Notes: generated by a model not told the origin, from the sequence alone. Positions 1-8,924 are shown, numbered from the stretch's first letter. The stretch: DNA of 64,000 bases from JACCYI01 sp963828075 (GCA_963828075.1 CAWHDH010000021.1:2232001-2296000); one strand, 5' to 3'. Program-made: numbers and translations.

Positions 1-1
1 C

Positions 2-2461
2 GTCGCCCGCGTGCTGGCGCTCCAGCGCTCGGCGGGCAACCGGGCCGTCGCGGCGGCCCTCGGCCGTCGCACCGTGGCGCGTGCCCCGGCGCCGGCGGCA
101 CCGCCGGCGCCGGCGCCCGCCGTCGACCCGCGGGCGGTCGCGGTGGAGGCCAGCACGCCCGCGGCAGCCGACGGACTGACGCTCGCGGAGTTCAGCGGCT
201 TCACCGACCGCCAGGCGGACTGGGGCAGCCAGCCATCGTTCCTCGCCGACCCCGTCCGGACCGAGGAGTTGCGCCAGACGGTCATGTTCGCCCAGGAGGC
301 CGACGGGACGCTCCTGAGCGCCGCAGGCGAGTTGAAGATGAAGGACCTGCGGCCCGCCGTCCGGGATCAGCCGGACAAGCTGCGCGCCTACGGGCGGGCG
401 ATCACCGACTACAACTGGACGCCCGCCAAGACCGTCGCCGACGCGGTCGCCTGGGGCGACGCGGCGCAGAAGCTGACCGACGCCGTCGGGCCGGACGTGG
501 TCAAGCAGACCGTCAAGCAGGGTCCCGACGGCACCAACGTCGCGGACCTCGTCCGGCGCAAGGCGGTCGACGACTACGTCGAGTTCATCAAGACCACGAA
601 CCCGCTGCTGACGGCCCGCAACGGCGCCGAGGTGCGGTCGTTCCTGGCGCTGAAGGCCGAGGGCGACTGGCGGACCTTCGCCGGCGCCGTCGGCCCGATC
701 CGCAACATCCACCACTTCCGCAAGGCCGCGCTGACCGCGCTGAAGAAGAATGTGGCGAACACGACGCGCAACAAGCCGCTGGCCGTCGTGCTGCACTCGA
801 CCGTCGACCACAACGGCGCCTTCCACCGCGATCCCAACATGGATCAGGTGGCCGCCGCGCCGCAGAGCACGACGATCATCATCGAGGGGTCGGCGTCGCT
901 CAGCGCGGCCGGCGGTGCGCTGACCGACGTGGTCAGCGCCTATGGGCAGGGCACGCCGCCGAAGGCCGGCCAGATCATGCTCGCCGGCCACGGCGACACC
1001 CGCGCCACCGAGCTGGCGGGGGACCGCGGCGTGGACGGCAAGGTCAAGCGGGACGACGTCGATCTCGACAAGAACGCCAAGGAGTCCCTCGCGCTCATCG
1101 ACACCATGCTCGCGAACCTCGACTCCAACCCGAAGGCGCGGCTCGTCCTCAACGGATGCCTGACCGCCTCGGCCTCCGCCCAGCCGCCGCTGCCGCGTGG
1201 CGCGAGCGCCGCGGATCGCCAGAAGGCCCGCGACGACCTGGCCGCCGCCCTGAAGGCCAAGGCGAGCCTCGCCGACACGATCCGCGACCTGGCGGCCAAG
1301 AAGGGCATCGCGCCCGGCCAGGTCTCCGCCGCCATCTCGTCGTTCGGGAGCGAGGTTGCCCTGATCGACCCGCGGACCGGCAACCTCGGCCTGCGCAGCG
1401 CCGACGACCCGCTGATGACGAGCGCCGACAAGTTCGCCTACGTCGCCAAGGCGGGTGAGGCGACGGGCGCCGCCCGAGCGCTCGTGGAGTGCATCATCGC
1501 CGATCCCGTCCGGGCGACCGACGCGGCCAAGAAGCGGCTGCGGGAGTCGACGGCGCGGACGACCTGGGACGACAAGGTGATCAAGGCGGTCTTCCGCGAG
1601 GCGCTCGTCGACATGACGGACCTCGCGTTCATCAACGCAGCCGCGGCGCTCGCGGGCGGGATGTCGGAGTGCCAGTTCCAGGACATGTGCCGGCCGCACC
1701 ATCTGACCGGTACGCCGACGGACGTGCTCGACCGGGTCCTCACCCGGATCGAGAAGGAGCCCGAGTTCGCCCGCCAGAAGCCGCCGTTCATGCAGGTCGT
1801 CTTCTACGAGGTGTGGATGCAGCATCGGGCCGACAAGGAGGCCAGCTTCCTGTCGGCGCTCTCCACGATGACCGTCCAGGTGGCGACGCCGTTCGTCAGC
1901 CTCGGCGTGGTCGGCCCCAAGCTGGGCTCGCTGCTCCCCGACCCGCCGAGCGCCAACGCCAAGGGCGAGCTGCGCCTTGCGCTGCTCGACGTCGCCGCCA
2001 ACGACTCCGGCGCCGACCCGGCGAGCATCGCCTACCTGCGCAAGCGCCGCGCCGGCGCCCAGTTCGTCGACCCGCCGGAGATCACCAAGGCGCTCGGCGG
2101 CCGCAAGAGCGCCGCGGCGGTGCTCGAGGCGATCAAGGAGCCCCAGCCGCCGGCCGGCCCGGCGGCCCCCGGCCAGGCCAAGCCGCCCGACCCCGACTAC
2201 AACGTCGACCTCGACGGCGACGGCAAGAACGACGCCTACGTCGAGCCGATGGTCCGCGACGGCGTCAACGTCTCGCGCGCCGTCGGCGGCCCGCCGGAGA
2301 TCGAGGTCCACCAGAAGCCCGACGCCACGTCACCCGTCCTCGGCAAGCTCCCCGACACCGCGATGGTGAACATCATCGGCAAGAGCGGCAACTGGTGGTG
2401 CTTCGAGTTCGGCCCGTCCCGCAAGCCGGGGTTCGCCGAGCACATCCTCGTGTTCCACTGA
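2..2461 (+). CDS. eCIS-type LQRSAGNRAV protein with caspase-like His/Cys pair and SH3-like C-terminus (5' partial)
   Basis: The frame is open to the left edge; the first possible start in the window is GTG at 11, but VAR codons precede it, so the gene probably begins outside. Near the N-terminus LALQRSAGNRAV matches the short motif common in proteins linked to extracellular contractile injection systems (often DUF4157 proteins). Counting from GTG 11, IMLAGHGDT (His327) and LVLNGCLTAS (Cys383) look like the His-Gly and Cys of a caspase/CHAT-type peptidase fold. The last ~70 residues (VHQKPDATSPVLGKLPD..WWCFEF) look like a bacterial SH3 domain. It could be a toxin or cargo of a cluster lying to the left. 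The injection-system link is by motif only; the protease role is inference. Confidence 0.72.
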   Translation, partial: VARVLALQRSAGNRAVAAALGRRTVARAPAPAAPPAPAPAVDPRAVAVEASTPAAADGLTLAEFSGFTDRQADWGSQPSFLADPVRTEELRQTVMFAQEADGTLLSAAGELKMKDLRPAVRDQPDKLRAYGRAITDYNWTPAKTVADAVAWGDAAQKLTDAVGPDVVKQTVKQGPDGTNVADLVRRKAVDDYVEFIKTTNPLLTARNGAEVRSFLALKAEGDWRTFAGAVGPIRNIHHFRKAALTALKKNVANTTRNKPLAVVLHSTVDHNGAFHRDPNMDQVAAAPQSTTIIIEGSASLSAAGGALTDVVSAYGQGTPPKAGQIMLAGHGDTRATELAGDRGVDGKVKRDDVDLDKNAKESLALIDTMLANLDSNPKARLVLNGCLTASASAQPPLPRGASAADRQKARDDLAAALKAKASLADTIRDLAAKKGIAPGQVSAAISSFGSEVALIDPRTGNLGLRSADDPLMTSADKFAYVAKAGEATGAARALVECIIADPVRATDAAKKRLRESTARTTWDDKVIKAVFREALVDMTDLAFINAAAALAGGMSECQFQDMCRPHHLTGTPTDVLDRVLTRIEKEPEFARQKPPFMQVVFYEVWMQHRADKEASFLSALSTMTVQVATPFVSLGVVGPKLGSLLPDPPSANAKGELRLALLDVAANDSGADPASIAYLRKRRAGAQFVDPPEITKALGGRKSAAAVLEAIKEPQPPAGPAAPGQAKPPDPDYNVDLDGDGKNDAYVEPMVRDGVNVSRAVGGPPEIEVHQKPDATSPVLGKLPDTAMVNIIGKSGNWWCFEFGPSRKPGFAEHILVFH

Positions 2462-2543
2462 GTCGCCCGTTCTCTCGAACTGCATCGGTGAGGGGGTGGG
2501 TTCGGGGCGGTCGGGCGGGAGCGCGACTGGCGCGCGTGCATCT

Positions 2544-2580
2544 CGTCACACTCGAGCGCTTTCCGGCCGCGGGTGTGACG
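2544..2580. terminator. Hairpin between convergent genes
   Basis: CGTCACAC (2544-2551) pairs with GTGTGACG (2573-2580), giving an 8-bp stem in the 210-bp space between two convergent genes. No clear T-run follows, so the terminator role is inferred from position. Confidence 0.3.
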
Positions 2581-2671
2581 CTGGGCTCGCTGATCGCCCG
2601 CGCCGCCACTCACCATCCGACCATCCTTCAATGCCGGGGTAAGCGACGGCGCTCGGCTGCGGGCGGAATCG

Positions 2672-3499
2672 CTAACCGAGCGCGAACACCGTCACGCCCG
2701 TCTCGGGAAGGCGGTGCAGCGCCAGCACGCGGTCCTCGCCGAGGAACGCGACGCCGGCGACCTCCGCCGCGGCGCGCCCTTCGTCGAGGAGCTCGCCGTC
2801 GAGCGTCCACAGGGCCACGCGACCGTCCCAGCCGCCGGTGAGCACGCGCTCGCCGGCGCGATCCGCCACGACCGCGCACGCCTCGTCGGCGTGGGCCGCC
2901 CACCCGGCGCGGCCCGGTACGGCGACGTGGCCGTCGGCGTAGCCGACGATCAGCTCGTCGCCGGCGAACACGATGCGGCGGACCTGCTTGTCGCGGTCGG
3001 CCACGACCTGAACCTCCTCGAGCGACGCGGCGTCCCAGACGCGGACCTCGAGCGCCCCCGCCGCCAGCCGGCCGGACGAGGCCGCGACCGCCTCCACCCG
3101 CATCCATTCGCTGTCGGCCCACAGCACCGGCCCCGGGTCGCGCGTGACGCCGTCGTAGAGGCGGACGCGCTGCTCGTGACCGCCGGCGGGCGCGGTCTCG
3201 GCCACGAGCAGCCGTTCGCCGGCCCAGGTCGCCGCCACCACCCGCCAGGGATCGACGGTCCGCCGCAGCGGCGGCAACGCCTCCCACTGCGTCGCCTGCC
3301 CGCGCGACGGCGCCGCGAGCAGGATGCCGTCGTCGAAGCGCAGGTCGAGCACCGGCTCGGGCCCCGGCGGCAACTCGCCGGCGGCCTCGGTGCCGTTCCA
3401 GAGCGTCACCCAGTCGCCGTACGCCACCGCCCAGCGTTCGCCGGTCGGTGCGGCGGCGATGCGCTCGCCGAAGGCTTCCGCGGTTCCGAGGACGCGCAT
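2672..3499 (-). CDS. WD40-like beta-propeller protein
   Basis: A 275-residue protein with recurring blades of the form W-x-(T/D)-(hydrophobic)-(D/W), for example VTLWNG, VRLYDG, VRVWDAASLEE, DGRVALWTLDGE and a GGWDG turn. These are typical of WD40/quinoprotein-like propellers, which act as binding scaffolds; no enzymatic motif is seen and there is no signal peptide. A -10-like box (TAGGAT on the minus strand, 3506-3511) ends 6 nt before the ATG, so the message may be leaderless. The box overlaps the end of the broken GcvT-domain gene upstream. The partner or ligand is unknown. Confidence 0.6.
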   Translation of the reverse strand: MRVLGTAEAFGERIAAAPTGERWAVAYGDWVTLWNGTEAAGELPPGPEPVLDLRFDDGILLAAPSRGQATQWEALPPLRRTVDPWRVVAATWAGERLLVAETAPAGGHEQRVRLYDGVTRDPGPVLWADSEWMRVEAVAASSGRLAAGALEVRVWDAASLEEVQVVADRDKQVRRIVFAGDELIVGYADGHVAVPGRAGWAAHADEACAVVADRAGERVLTGGWDGRVALWTLDGELLDEGRAAAEVAGVAFLGEDRVLALHRLPETGVTVFALG

Positions 3500-3508
3500 C
3501 GCGCGATC

Positions 3509-4620
3509 CTAGCCGCGGACGCGCTCGCCCTTCGGGTCGAACAGCGGCTCGGCGACGACCTCGCCCTCGACCCACTCCCCGAAGATCTCGACCGCCACCT
3601 CGGTCCCCGGTTCCGCGTGCTCGGGCGGCAGCATCGCGGAGGCGATCGAGCGCCCGACGGTGTAGCCGTACCCGCCGCTGGTCACGCGGCCGGCGATCTC
3701 GTCTCCGGCGCGGAACGGGCTCGTTGGCGAGGGCGACCGCGCGCGGGTCGGCGAGCACCAGGCAGCACAGCCGCCGGCGCGGCGGCGCATCGTCGATCGC
3801 GTCGCGGCCGAGGAACGCCTTGTCGCGCTTGACGCAGAAGCCGAGGCCCGCCTCCTCCGGCGTGTCGTCGGGCGTCACGTCGGCGCCCCACACCCGGTAG
3901 CCCTTCTCCAGCCGCAGCGAGTCGATCGCCCGGGAGCCGCCGGCCGCGAGGCCGTGCGGCGCGCCCGCCTCCCAGAGCGTCTCCCACAGCCGCGCGCCGT
4001 ACTCCATCGGGCAATACAGCTCCCACCCGAGCTCGCCGACGTAGGTCACCCGCAGTGCCCGGACCGGGACGTCGCCGACCGCGATCTCGCGCAGGCTCAT
4101 GTACGGGAAGGAGAGGTCGTCGGTGCAGGCGGCCGCCAGCACGTCGCGCGCCCGCGGGCCCCACAGGCCGGCGCAGGCCCAGCGCGAGGTGACGTCCTCC
4201 ACGCGCGCGTCGAGGTCGCCGACGTGCGAGCGGATCCAGGCGGCGTCGTGGCGGCCGAACGCGGTGCCGGTGACGATCGAGAAGCGGTCCTCCGCGAGGC
4301 GGGCGACGGTGAAGTCGCACTCGACCCCGCCGCGGGAGTTGAGCATCTGCGTGTACGTGATCCGCCCGACGTCGCGCGCCACCCGGTTGTCGCAGAGGTG
4401 CTCGAGCAGCGCCGCGGCGTCCGGCCCCGAGACTTCGAGCTTGGCGAACGACGTCTCGTCGAACAGCCCCGCGGCCTCGCGACAGGCCATGTGCTCGGCG
4501 CCGATGGCGGGCGACCAATGTTTCCCGGCCCAGCCCCGCGGGCGCAGCGACCCATCACCCGCCGCGGCGTTGCGCTCGTACCAGTCGACCCGCTCCCAGC
4601 CGGACTTCTCACCGAACGCG
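3509..4620 (-). pseudogene. C-terminal remnant of a GcvT-domain FAD-dependent oxidoreductase (dimethylglycine/sarcosine dehydrogenase type), frameshifted
   Basis: Read on the minus strand, FGEKSGWERVDWYERN followed by GLFDETSFAKLEVSGPDAAALL is the aminomethyltransferase (GCV_T) part of dimethylglycine/sarcosine dehydrogenase-like enzymes, which oxidise N-methylglycines and pass the methyl group to folate. The N-terminal FAD domain (normally ~400 residues) is absent: homology stops abruptly at about 4620, where an unrelated plus-strand fragment begins. Near 3713-3718 the frame breaks after LANEPV and continues as FRAGDEIAGRVTSGGYGYTV in another frame, consistent with one missing base. The C-terminus ending at 3509 is otherwise normal. 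Loss of the 5' half makes this a pseudogene whatever the frameshift is. Confidence 0.8.
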
Positions 4621-5282
4621 GCGACGAGGGCTTCTCGATCAGCGCGTCGTTCGGGACGGTCGCGCTGCCCGAGGAGGCCGGCAACCCGCTGGACGCGCTG
4701 CGCATCGCCGACCAGCGCATGTGCGCCCAGAAGGCGGTCGGCCGCGGCAACGACGGCCGCGAGAGCTGCGACGTGCTGCTGCAGGCGCTGACCGAGCGCC
4801 ACCCCGACCTCGGCGGACACCTCACGGGGGTCGCGATTCCCGACGCGATCCTGAACAAGCCCGGCCCGCTCGACGACGAGGAACAGGCGTTCATGCGGCG
4901 CCACACCCTCATCGGCGAGCGGATCGTGAGCGCGGCGCCGGCCCTGGCGGGCGTCGCCCGGCTGGTCCGCGCCAGCCACGAGCGCTGGGACGGCGATGGG
5001 TACCCCGACGCGCTGGCCGGGACGGACATCCCGCTCGGGGCGCGGATCGTCGCCGTCTGCGACGCGTTCGACGTGATGGTCACCGACCGCGCGTATCGCC
5101 GTGGCCGGACCATCCCCGAGGCGCTCATCGAGCTGCAGCGCTGCGCCGGCACCCAGTTCGACCCCGCGATCGTCGACGCCTTCAGCGCCACGCTCGAGGC
5201 ACGCGTCCAGCACGACATCGAGGCGTCCGCATCCCGCGCCGCCCCACACGCGCAGCACCCCCGAGAGGACCACTCGTCATGA
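4620..5282 (+). pseudogene. Remnant of a GGDEF/HD-GYP c-di-GMP protein lacking the HD residues
   Basis: The fragment starts inside a GGDEF domain (DEGFSISASFGTVALP) with no start codon or upstream part. It is a clear paralogue of the intact protein at 12726-14738. In the intact copy, ELGVHTEEVAALAV..ELHDIGKIAIPRSILNKPG contains the HD dyad. Here DLGGHLTG runs straight into VAIPDAILNKPG near 4830, so about 35 residues including HD are missing. The HERWDGDGYP part is kept. With no start, no GGDEF motif and no metal-binding dyad it cannot act as a cyclase or phosphodiesterase. Its stop overlaps the next start (ATGA). Confidence 0.82.
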
Positions 5283-5891
5283 GCGCACGTCCACGCAGGG
5301 CACTGACGGCAGTCGCCGTGCTCGCCGCCATCGTTCTGCTCAGCGCCTGCGGTGGTGGCGAGACCGGCAACGTCTTCTTCGTGCAGCCGGCCCCGGCCGT
5401 CAACTGCGGCGATCCGTTCGTCAACTGGATCCGCTCGCCCGAAGTTCCTGTTCTTCTCGAACGCGGCGAACTCGCCCACCGAGTTCCCCAAGAAGGTCGG
5501 CGCCGAGAACACGCAGGGGATCATGAGCTGCGGCGACTGGTTCTCGCACTCGCAGACCGCCGGGAACCCTGAGTTCATCCAGTCCTACGTCGCCCGCTAC
5601 GGCGGCACGCCGCAGGCCATCGACTCCGGGTCGGCCGAGGCGTACGCCGTCGGGCAGCTCATCCAGCTCGTCGCCGAGCGCACCGGGAAGATCGACAACA
5701 AGACCATCATCTCCTCGCTCCACAAGGGGACGTGGCCGGTCGTCGTCGGCAACCTCCATTGGGACGCCTACGGGGCGCCCACCGGAAGCGTCGATCTCGC
5801 TCAGTGGAGCGGCGGCAAGCTGCTCCCCGTCTACCCGCCGGACCAGGCCGTCGCCAAGCCGCAGGCCACCAAGGCGGTCTGGGGCGGCTGA
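5279..5891 (+). pseudogene. Gutted branched-chain amino-acid type ABC substrate-binding lipoprotein
   Basis: It begins with a normal lipoprotein signal (MSARPRRALTAVAVLAA then LLSACGGG, lipobox Cys). After ~50 codons the frame is lost near 5431-5445. A different frame then carries a good C-terminal half of a Peripla_BP_6-type periplasmic binding protein (FSNAANSPTEFPKKVGAENTQGI, then IDSGSAEAYAVGQLIQLVAERTGKIDNKTII). Intact relatives are ~400 residues, so roughly 150-200 internal residues are missing together with a frame change. It would have bound amino acids or amides for an ABC importer; no permease or ATPase lies nearby. Confidence 0.78.
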
Positions 5892-5959
5892 GTTGCCCCA
5901 CGTCGGCGGGAGGCGTAGCGTTCGCGCGCACCCGCCGTAGTCGAGCAAAGGAGCACGAC

Positions 5960-6280
5960 GTGTTCATGAGCATCCGGACGTATCGCGTCGGCTCTGGATC
6001 GATCGAGACCCTCCTGCACCGGGTCGATCGGGACCTCGCCGAGGCGTTCACGCAGGAGGACGGCTTCATCGCCTACCAGGTCGTCCAGACCGGCCCCCGG
6101 ACGGTCGCGTCGATCACGACCTTCCGTAAGCGCGAGCAGGCGGAGGCCTCCAACGAGCTCGCGGCGGAGTGGGTCGCCGACGCGCTGTCGGACTTCGAGG
6201 TGGAGCGGATGGGCATCATCGGCGGCGAGGTGATGGTCAGCCGCGTGGCCGCCGAGATGCTCGAGGATGCTCACAGCTGA
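5960..6280 (+). CDS. Small dimeric alpha-beta barrel-like protein (ABM-like)
   Basis: A 106-residue protein (MFMSIRTYRVGSGSIETLLHRVDRDLAEAF..EDGFIAYQVVQTGPRTVASITTFRKREQAEASNELAAEWV) with the layout of antibiotic-biosynthesis-monooxygenase or stress-barrel proteins, which are usually small cytoplasmic dimers. GTG 5960 is preferred because AAAGGAG (5947-5953) sits 6 nt upstream; ATG 5966 is the alternative. The substrate cannot be told from sequence. It stands alone, downstream of the broken binding-protein gene. Confidence 0.65.
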   Translation: MFMSIRTYRVGSGSIETLLHRVDRDLAEAFTQEDGFIAYQVVQTGPRTVASITTFRKREQAEASNELAAEWVADALSDFEVERMGIIGGEVMVSRVAAEMLEDAHS

Positions 6281-6298
6281 GGTCGGGCGGCCGGTGCC

Positions 6299-6427
6299 TC
6301 AGGAGCCGTAGCGCGGCGCGGAACCGTCGGCGGGGCGCTTGCGGCGGACGAGGCGGCGGGTGTCGGCGGCGAAGCGCTTGTCCTGCAGGACGGCGGCGGC
6401 GAGGAGCGGGTTGAGCGTGGTGTGCAT
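6299..6427 (-). CDS. Small basic protein, 42 residues
   Basis: The frame encodes MHTTLNPLLAAAVLQDKRFA and ends RRLVRRKRPADGSAPRYGS. GGAGGG lies 4 nt before the ATG on the minus strand, a little close but usable. It has a hydrophobic/helical first half and an Arg-rich second half, like many short uncharacterised actinobacterial proteins. I do not recognise a family. It lies between an ABM-like gene and a divergent kinase gene. Confidence 0.42.
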   Translation of the reverse strand: MHTTLNPLLAAAVLQDKRFAADTRRLVRRKRPADGSAPRYGS

Positions 6428-6556
6428 GATGCCCTCCGGGTGGTGATGGCTGATGACGGCATCCTCGGGGCGCGACGGCCGGCTGGGCAGGGGACCTAGG
6501 TCCACGGTTTCCGACCTTCTGTTGTGGGCCCGCCGGTGGGTCGGTACAACTGCGCC

Positions 6557-7564
6557 GTGGGGGACACGCTGATCGGCTCGGTCGTCGCCGGCCACCGGAT
6601 CGACCGGCTCATCGGCCGCGGGGGCATGGGCGTCGTCTTCGAGGCGGTCGAGCTGGGGCTGGATCGACCCGTCGCCCTGAAGGTCATCGCCCCTGAGCTC
6701 GCCGGCGACCCGGCGTTCCGCGAGCGATTCATCGCGGAGTCCAGGGTGGCCGCGGCGCTCGAGCATCCGAACGTCCTCCCGATCTTCCGGGCGGGCGAGG
6801 ACGACGGCGTGCTGTTCCTGGCGATGCGGCTCGTCGCCGGCGACGACCTGCGAACGCTGGTCGACCGCGACGGCCCGCTGGCGCCGGGCCGCGCGGCGGC
6901 GATCGTGGCGCAGGTGGCGTCCGCGCTCGACGCCGCGCACGCCCGGCGCCTCATCCATCGCGACGTCAAGCCCGCGAACGTCCTCGTCGCCGGCGAGCAC
7001 GCCTATCTCACGGACTTCGGCCTGGTGAAGGACCTGAGCGCGACCGCCGCCGACACGCGGACCGGCGAGGTGCTCGGCACGCTCGACTACGTGGCGCCCG
7101 AGCGAATCCGCGGCGGCGAGCCCGGGCCGTGGAGCGACATCTACTCGCTCGGGTGCCTGCTGTTCTTCCTGCTCACGGGGACGGTCGTCTTCCCGCTCGA
7201 GCTGCCGGAGAGCAAGCTGTGGGCGCACGTGTCCGAGCCGCCGCCGGCGGTGTCCGAGCGGGCGTCCGGCGTGCCCGCCGCGCTGGACGACGTGCTGCGC
7301 CGCGCGCTGGCGAAGGATCCCGACGCGCGCTACCCGACGGCGTCCGCCCTCGGCGAGGCCGCGCTGCAGGCGGCCGCCGGCGAGGATCGCCTCCGCCCGA
7401 TGGCGGCCGGACCGACGGACGAGGAGGTCGAGCGCAGGCTGGACGAGATCCGGTCCGGCCCCGCGCCCGGCAAGGCGCGGCGGATGGAGGCGTTCGCCCG
7501 CGAGCTTGCGGAACGGCGGCGGGCGCAGGCGCCGGTCGAGGGCGTCACCGAGGCGCCGGGATGA
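6557..7564 (+). CDS. Soluble Hanks-type serine/threonine protein kinase
   Basis: A 335-residue kinase with glycine loop GRGGMG (residues 20-25), ATP-binding Lys42 (VALKV), catalytic HRDVKPAN (Asp136) and DFG (Asp153), then APE-like VAPERI. No transmembrane segment or PASTA repeats follow, unlike PknB-type receptors; the ~60-residue tail is charged. GTG 6557 is chosen because it starts just before the kinase fold; an upstream GTG at 6524 is possible. The stop overlaps the next gene's start (ATGA at 7561-7564), so the FHA-HTH protein made next is the likely substrate or partner. Confidence 0.9.
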   Translation: MGDTLIGSVVAGHRIDRLIGRGGMGVVFEAVELGLDRPVALKVIAPELAGDPAFRERFIAESRVAAALEHPNVLPIFRAGEDDGVLFLAMRLVAGDDLRTLVDRDGPLAPGRAAAIVAQVASALDAAHARRLIHRDVKPANVLVAGEHAYLTDFGLVKDLSATAADTRTGEVLGTLDYVAPERIRGGEPGPWSDIYSLGCLLFFLLTGTVVFPLELPESKLWAHVSEPPPAVSERASGVPAALDDVLRRALAKDPDARYPTASALGEAALQAAAGEDRLRPMAAGPTDEEVERRLDEIRSGPAPGKARRMEAFARELAERRRAQAPVEGVTEAPG

Positions 7565-8229
7565 CGCTCGGGCCCCATCGCTCGACGCCCGCCGAGCTCC
7601 AGGAGCGGATCGAGGCGGAGCGCCGCGGGGCGCCGTTCCTCGTGTTGCACGACCGCGGCGGGCACCAGGTGATCCACGACCTCCCGAGCGGTGCGAAGAC
7701 CCAGACGGTCGGTCGCGGGGCCGACTGCGACCTCGGCCTCGGCTGGGACCGCGAGGTCTCGCGGCTCCACGCGCTGCTCGAGCGCGTGGGATCGCAGTGG
7801 CTGCTCGTCGACGACGGGCTGTCGCGCAACGGGTCGTTCGTCAACGGCGAGCGTGTGGTCGGGCGGCGGGTGCTGCGCGACGGCGACCGCCTCGTGTTCG
7901 GCGAGACCCCGGTCGTGTACCGCATGTTCGAGGTGGAGCCACCGGCGTCGACGCGCGCCGTGGTGAGCGGCCCCGGCTCGGTGCCGGTGACGCCGACGCA
8001 GCGGCGCATCCTCGTCGCGCTGTGCCGTCCGGTCCGCGACTCCGCGTTCGCGACCCCGGCGACCAACAAGGAGATCGCCGACGAGGTGCACCTGAGCATC
8101 CCGGCGGTGAAGTCGCACCTCGGGACGCTGTTCGAGCGCTTCGGCCTCGGCGACCTGCCGCAGAACTCCAAGCGTGCGCGGCTCGCCGCACTCGCCCTGC
8201 TCCAGGGCATCGTGACCGCGCGCGACTGA
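7561..8229 (+). CDS. FHA domain protein with C-terminal helix-turn-helix
   Basis: A 222-residue protein. Residues ~25-120 are an FHA phosphothreonine-binding domain (TVGRGADCDLGL, SRLHALLE, LSRNGSFVNGERV, DGDRLVFGET). The C-terminal third (VTPTQRRILVALCRP, TNKEIADEVHLSIPAVKSHLGTLFERFG) resembles the LuxR/GerE-type DNA-binding helix-turn-helix. It starts on the ATGA overlap with the kinase gene. The pairing suggests a kinase that controls a DNA-binding reader of phosphothreonine; this functional link is inferred from gene order and domains. Confidence 0.85.
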   Translation: MTLGPHRSTPAELQERIEAERRGAPFLVLHDRGGHQVIHDLPSGAKTQTVGRGADCDLGLGWDREVSRLHALLERVGSQWLLVDDGLSRNGSFVNGERVVGRRVLRDGDRLVFGETPVVYRMFEVEPPASTRAVVSGPGSVPVTPTQRRILVALCRPVRDSAFATPATNKEIADEVHLSIPAVKSHLGTLFERFGLGDLPQNSKRARLAALALLQGIVTARD

Positions 8230-8332
8230 CGCGCAACGAGGTCGGAACTTCTAGACCAAGGGCCCCTGCCCGGGAACCCGCGCGGCGCCGACCATCCGGG
8301 GCAGATCACCCACCCCACCGACGGAGGTCGCC

Positions 8333-8917
8333 ATGCTCCGCCGCACCAAGCGCCGCAGGTTCATCGAGCAGCACGAGTTCTCCCCCACCTTGCGCCGGAA
8401 GCTGCGCGACGAGCTCGGGGATTCCCGCCAGGCCGAGCTCGCTCTCGGGGGCCTGCGGGAGTGGTACCTGGTCTGCCTCGAGGCCAAGGGCGAGGTCCTC
8501 GGCATGCCGTCGCGGGTCGTCGACGTCGCCTGGCACGAGATGATCCTGATGACGCGGTCCTACCACGCGTTCTGCCGCTCCGCCTTCGGCCACTACCTGC
8601 ACCACCACCCGGAGGAGACGTCCGGCGAGAGCATGGGCATCCAGCTCGCCCGCACGCTGCACGTGCTCGATCGTCGGCAGACGCGGGCCGGCGGGACGGC
8701 GGCGGGCCTGCCGTTCCTGTTCGCCATCGACGCCCAAGCCGGCCTCGCCGACGGGCACCTGTGGACCATGGAGGATGTCTCCGGGCTCAGGCGGACGGTC
8801 GTGGAGCGCGCGACCCCGCAGTACGCCTTCGCAGGCGCCGGTGGCTGTGGCGGCGGCGGTGGGGATGGGGGCGGCGGCGGTGGCTGCGGCGGCGGCGGCT
8901 GCGGGGGCGGCGGCTGA
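8333..8917 (+). CDS. Glycine-rich domain-containing protein with Cys/Gly tail
   Basis: A 194-residue protein with SD GGAGG 6 nt before ATG 8333. The centre (MPSRVVDVAWHEMILMTRSYHAFCRSAFGHYLHHHPEE) resembles the GRDP-like family with its conserved W-H pair and His/Cys-rich segment. The last ~25 residues are almost only Gly with four isolated Cys (CGGGGGDG then GCGGGGCGGGG). Similar Gly-Cys tails end other actinobacterial membrane and secreted proteins, but this protein has no signal peptide or clear membrane helix. Metal binding by the His/Cys cluster or modification of the tail is possible; function is unknown. Confidence 0.68.
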   Translation: MLRRTKRRRFIEQHEFSPTLRRKLRDELGDSRQAELALGGLREWYLVCLEAKGEVLGMPSRVVDVAWHEMILMTRSYHAFCRSAFGHYLHHHPEETSGESMGIQLARTLHVLDRRQTRAGGTAAGLPFLFAIDAQAGLADGHLWTMEDVSGLRRTVVERATPQYAFAGAGGCGGGGGDGGGGGGCGGGGCGGGG

Positions 8918-8924
8918 GCACAGC

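Noticed and set aside
3700..3730. Programmed frameshift in the GcvT-domain gene
   Set aside because: No slippery run is present and the gene already lacks its 5' half, so a simple indel is more likely.
2628..5273. Long minus-strand frame of 881 codons across 2.6-5.3 kb
   Set aside because: Only its middle shows the GcvT-domain homology; the rest is antisense or out of frame to other genes.
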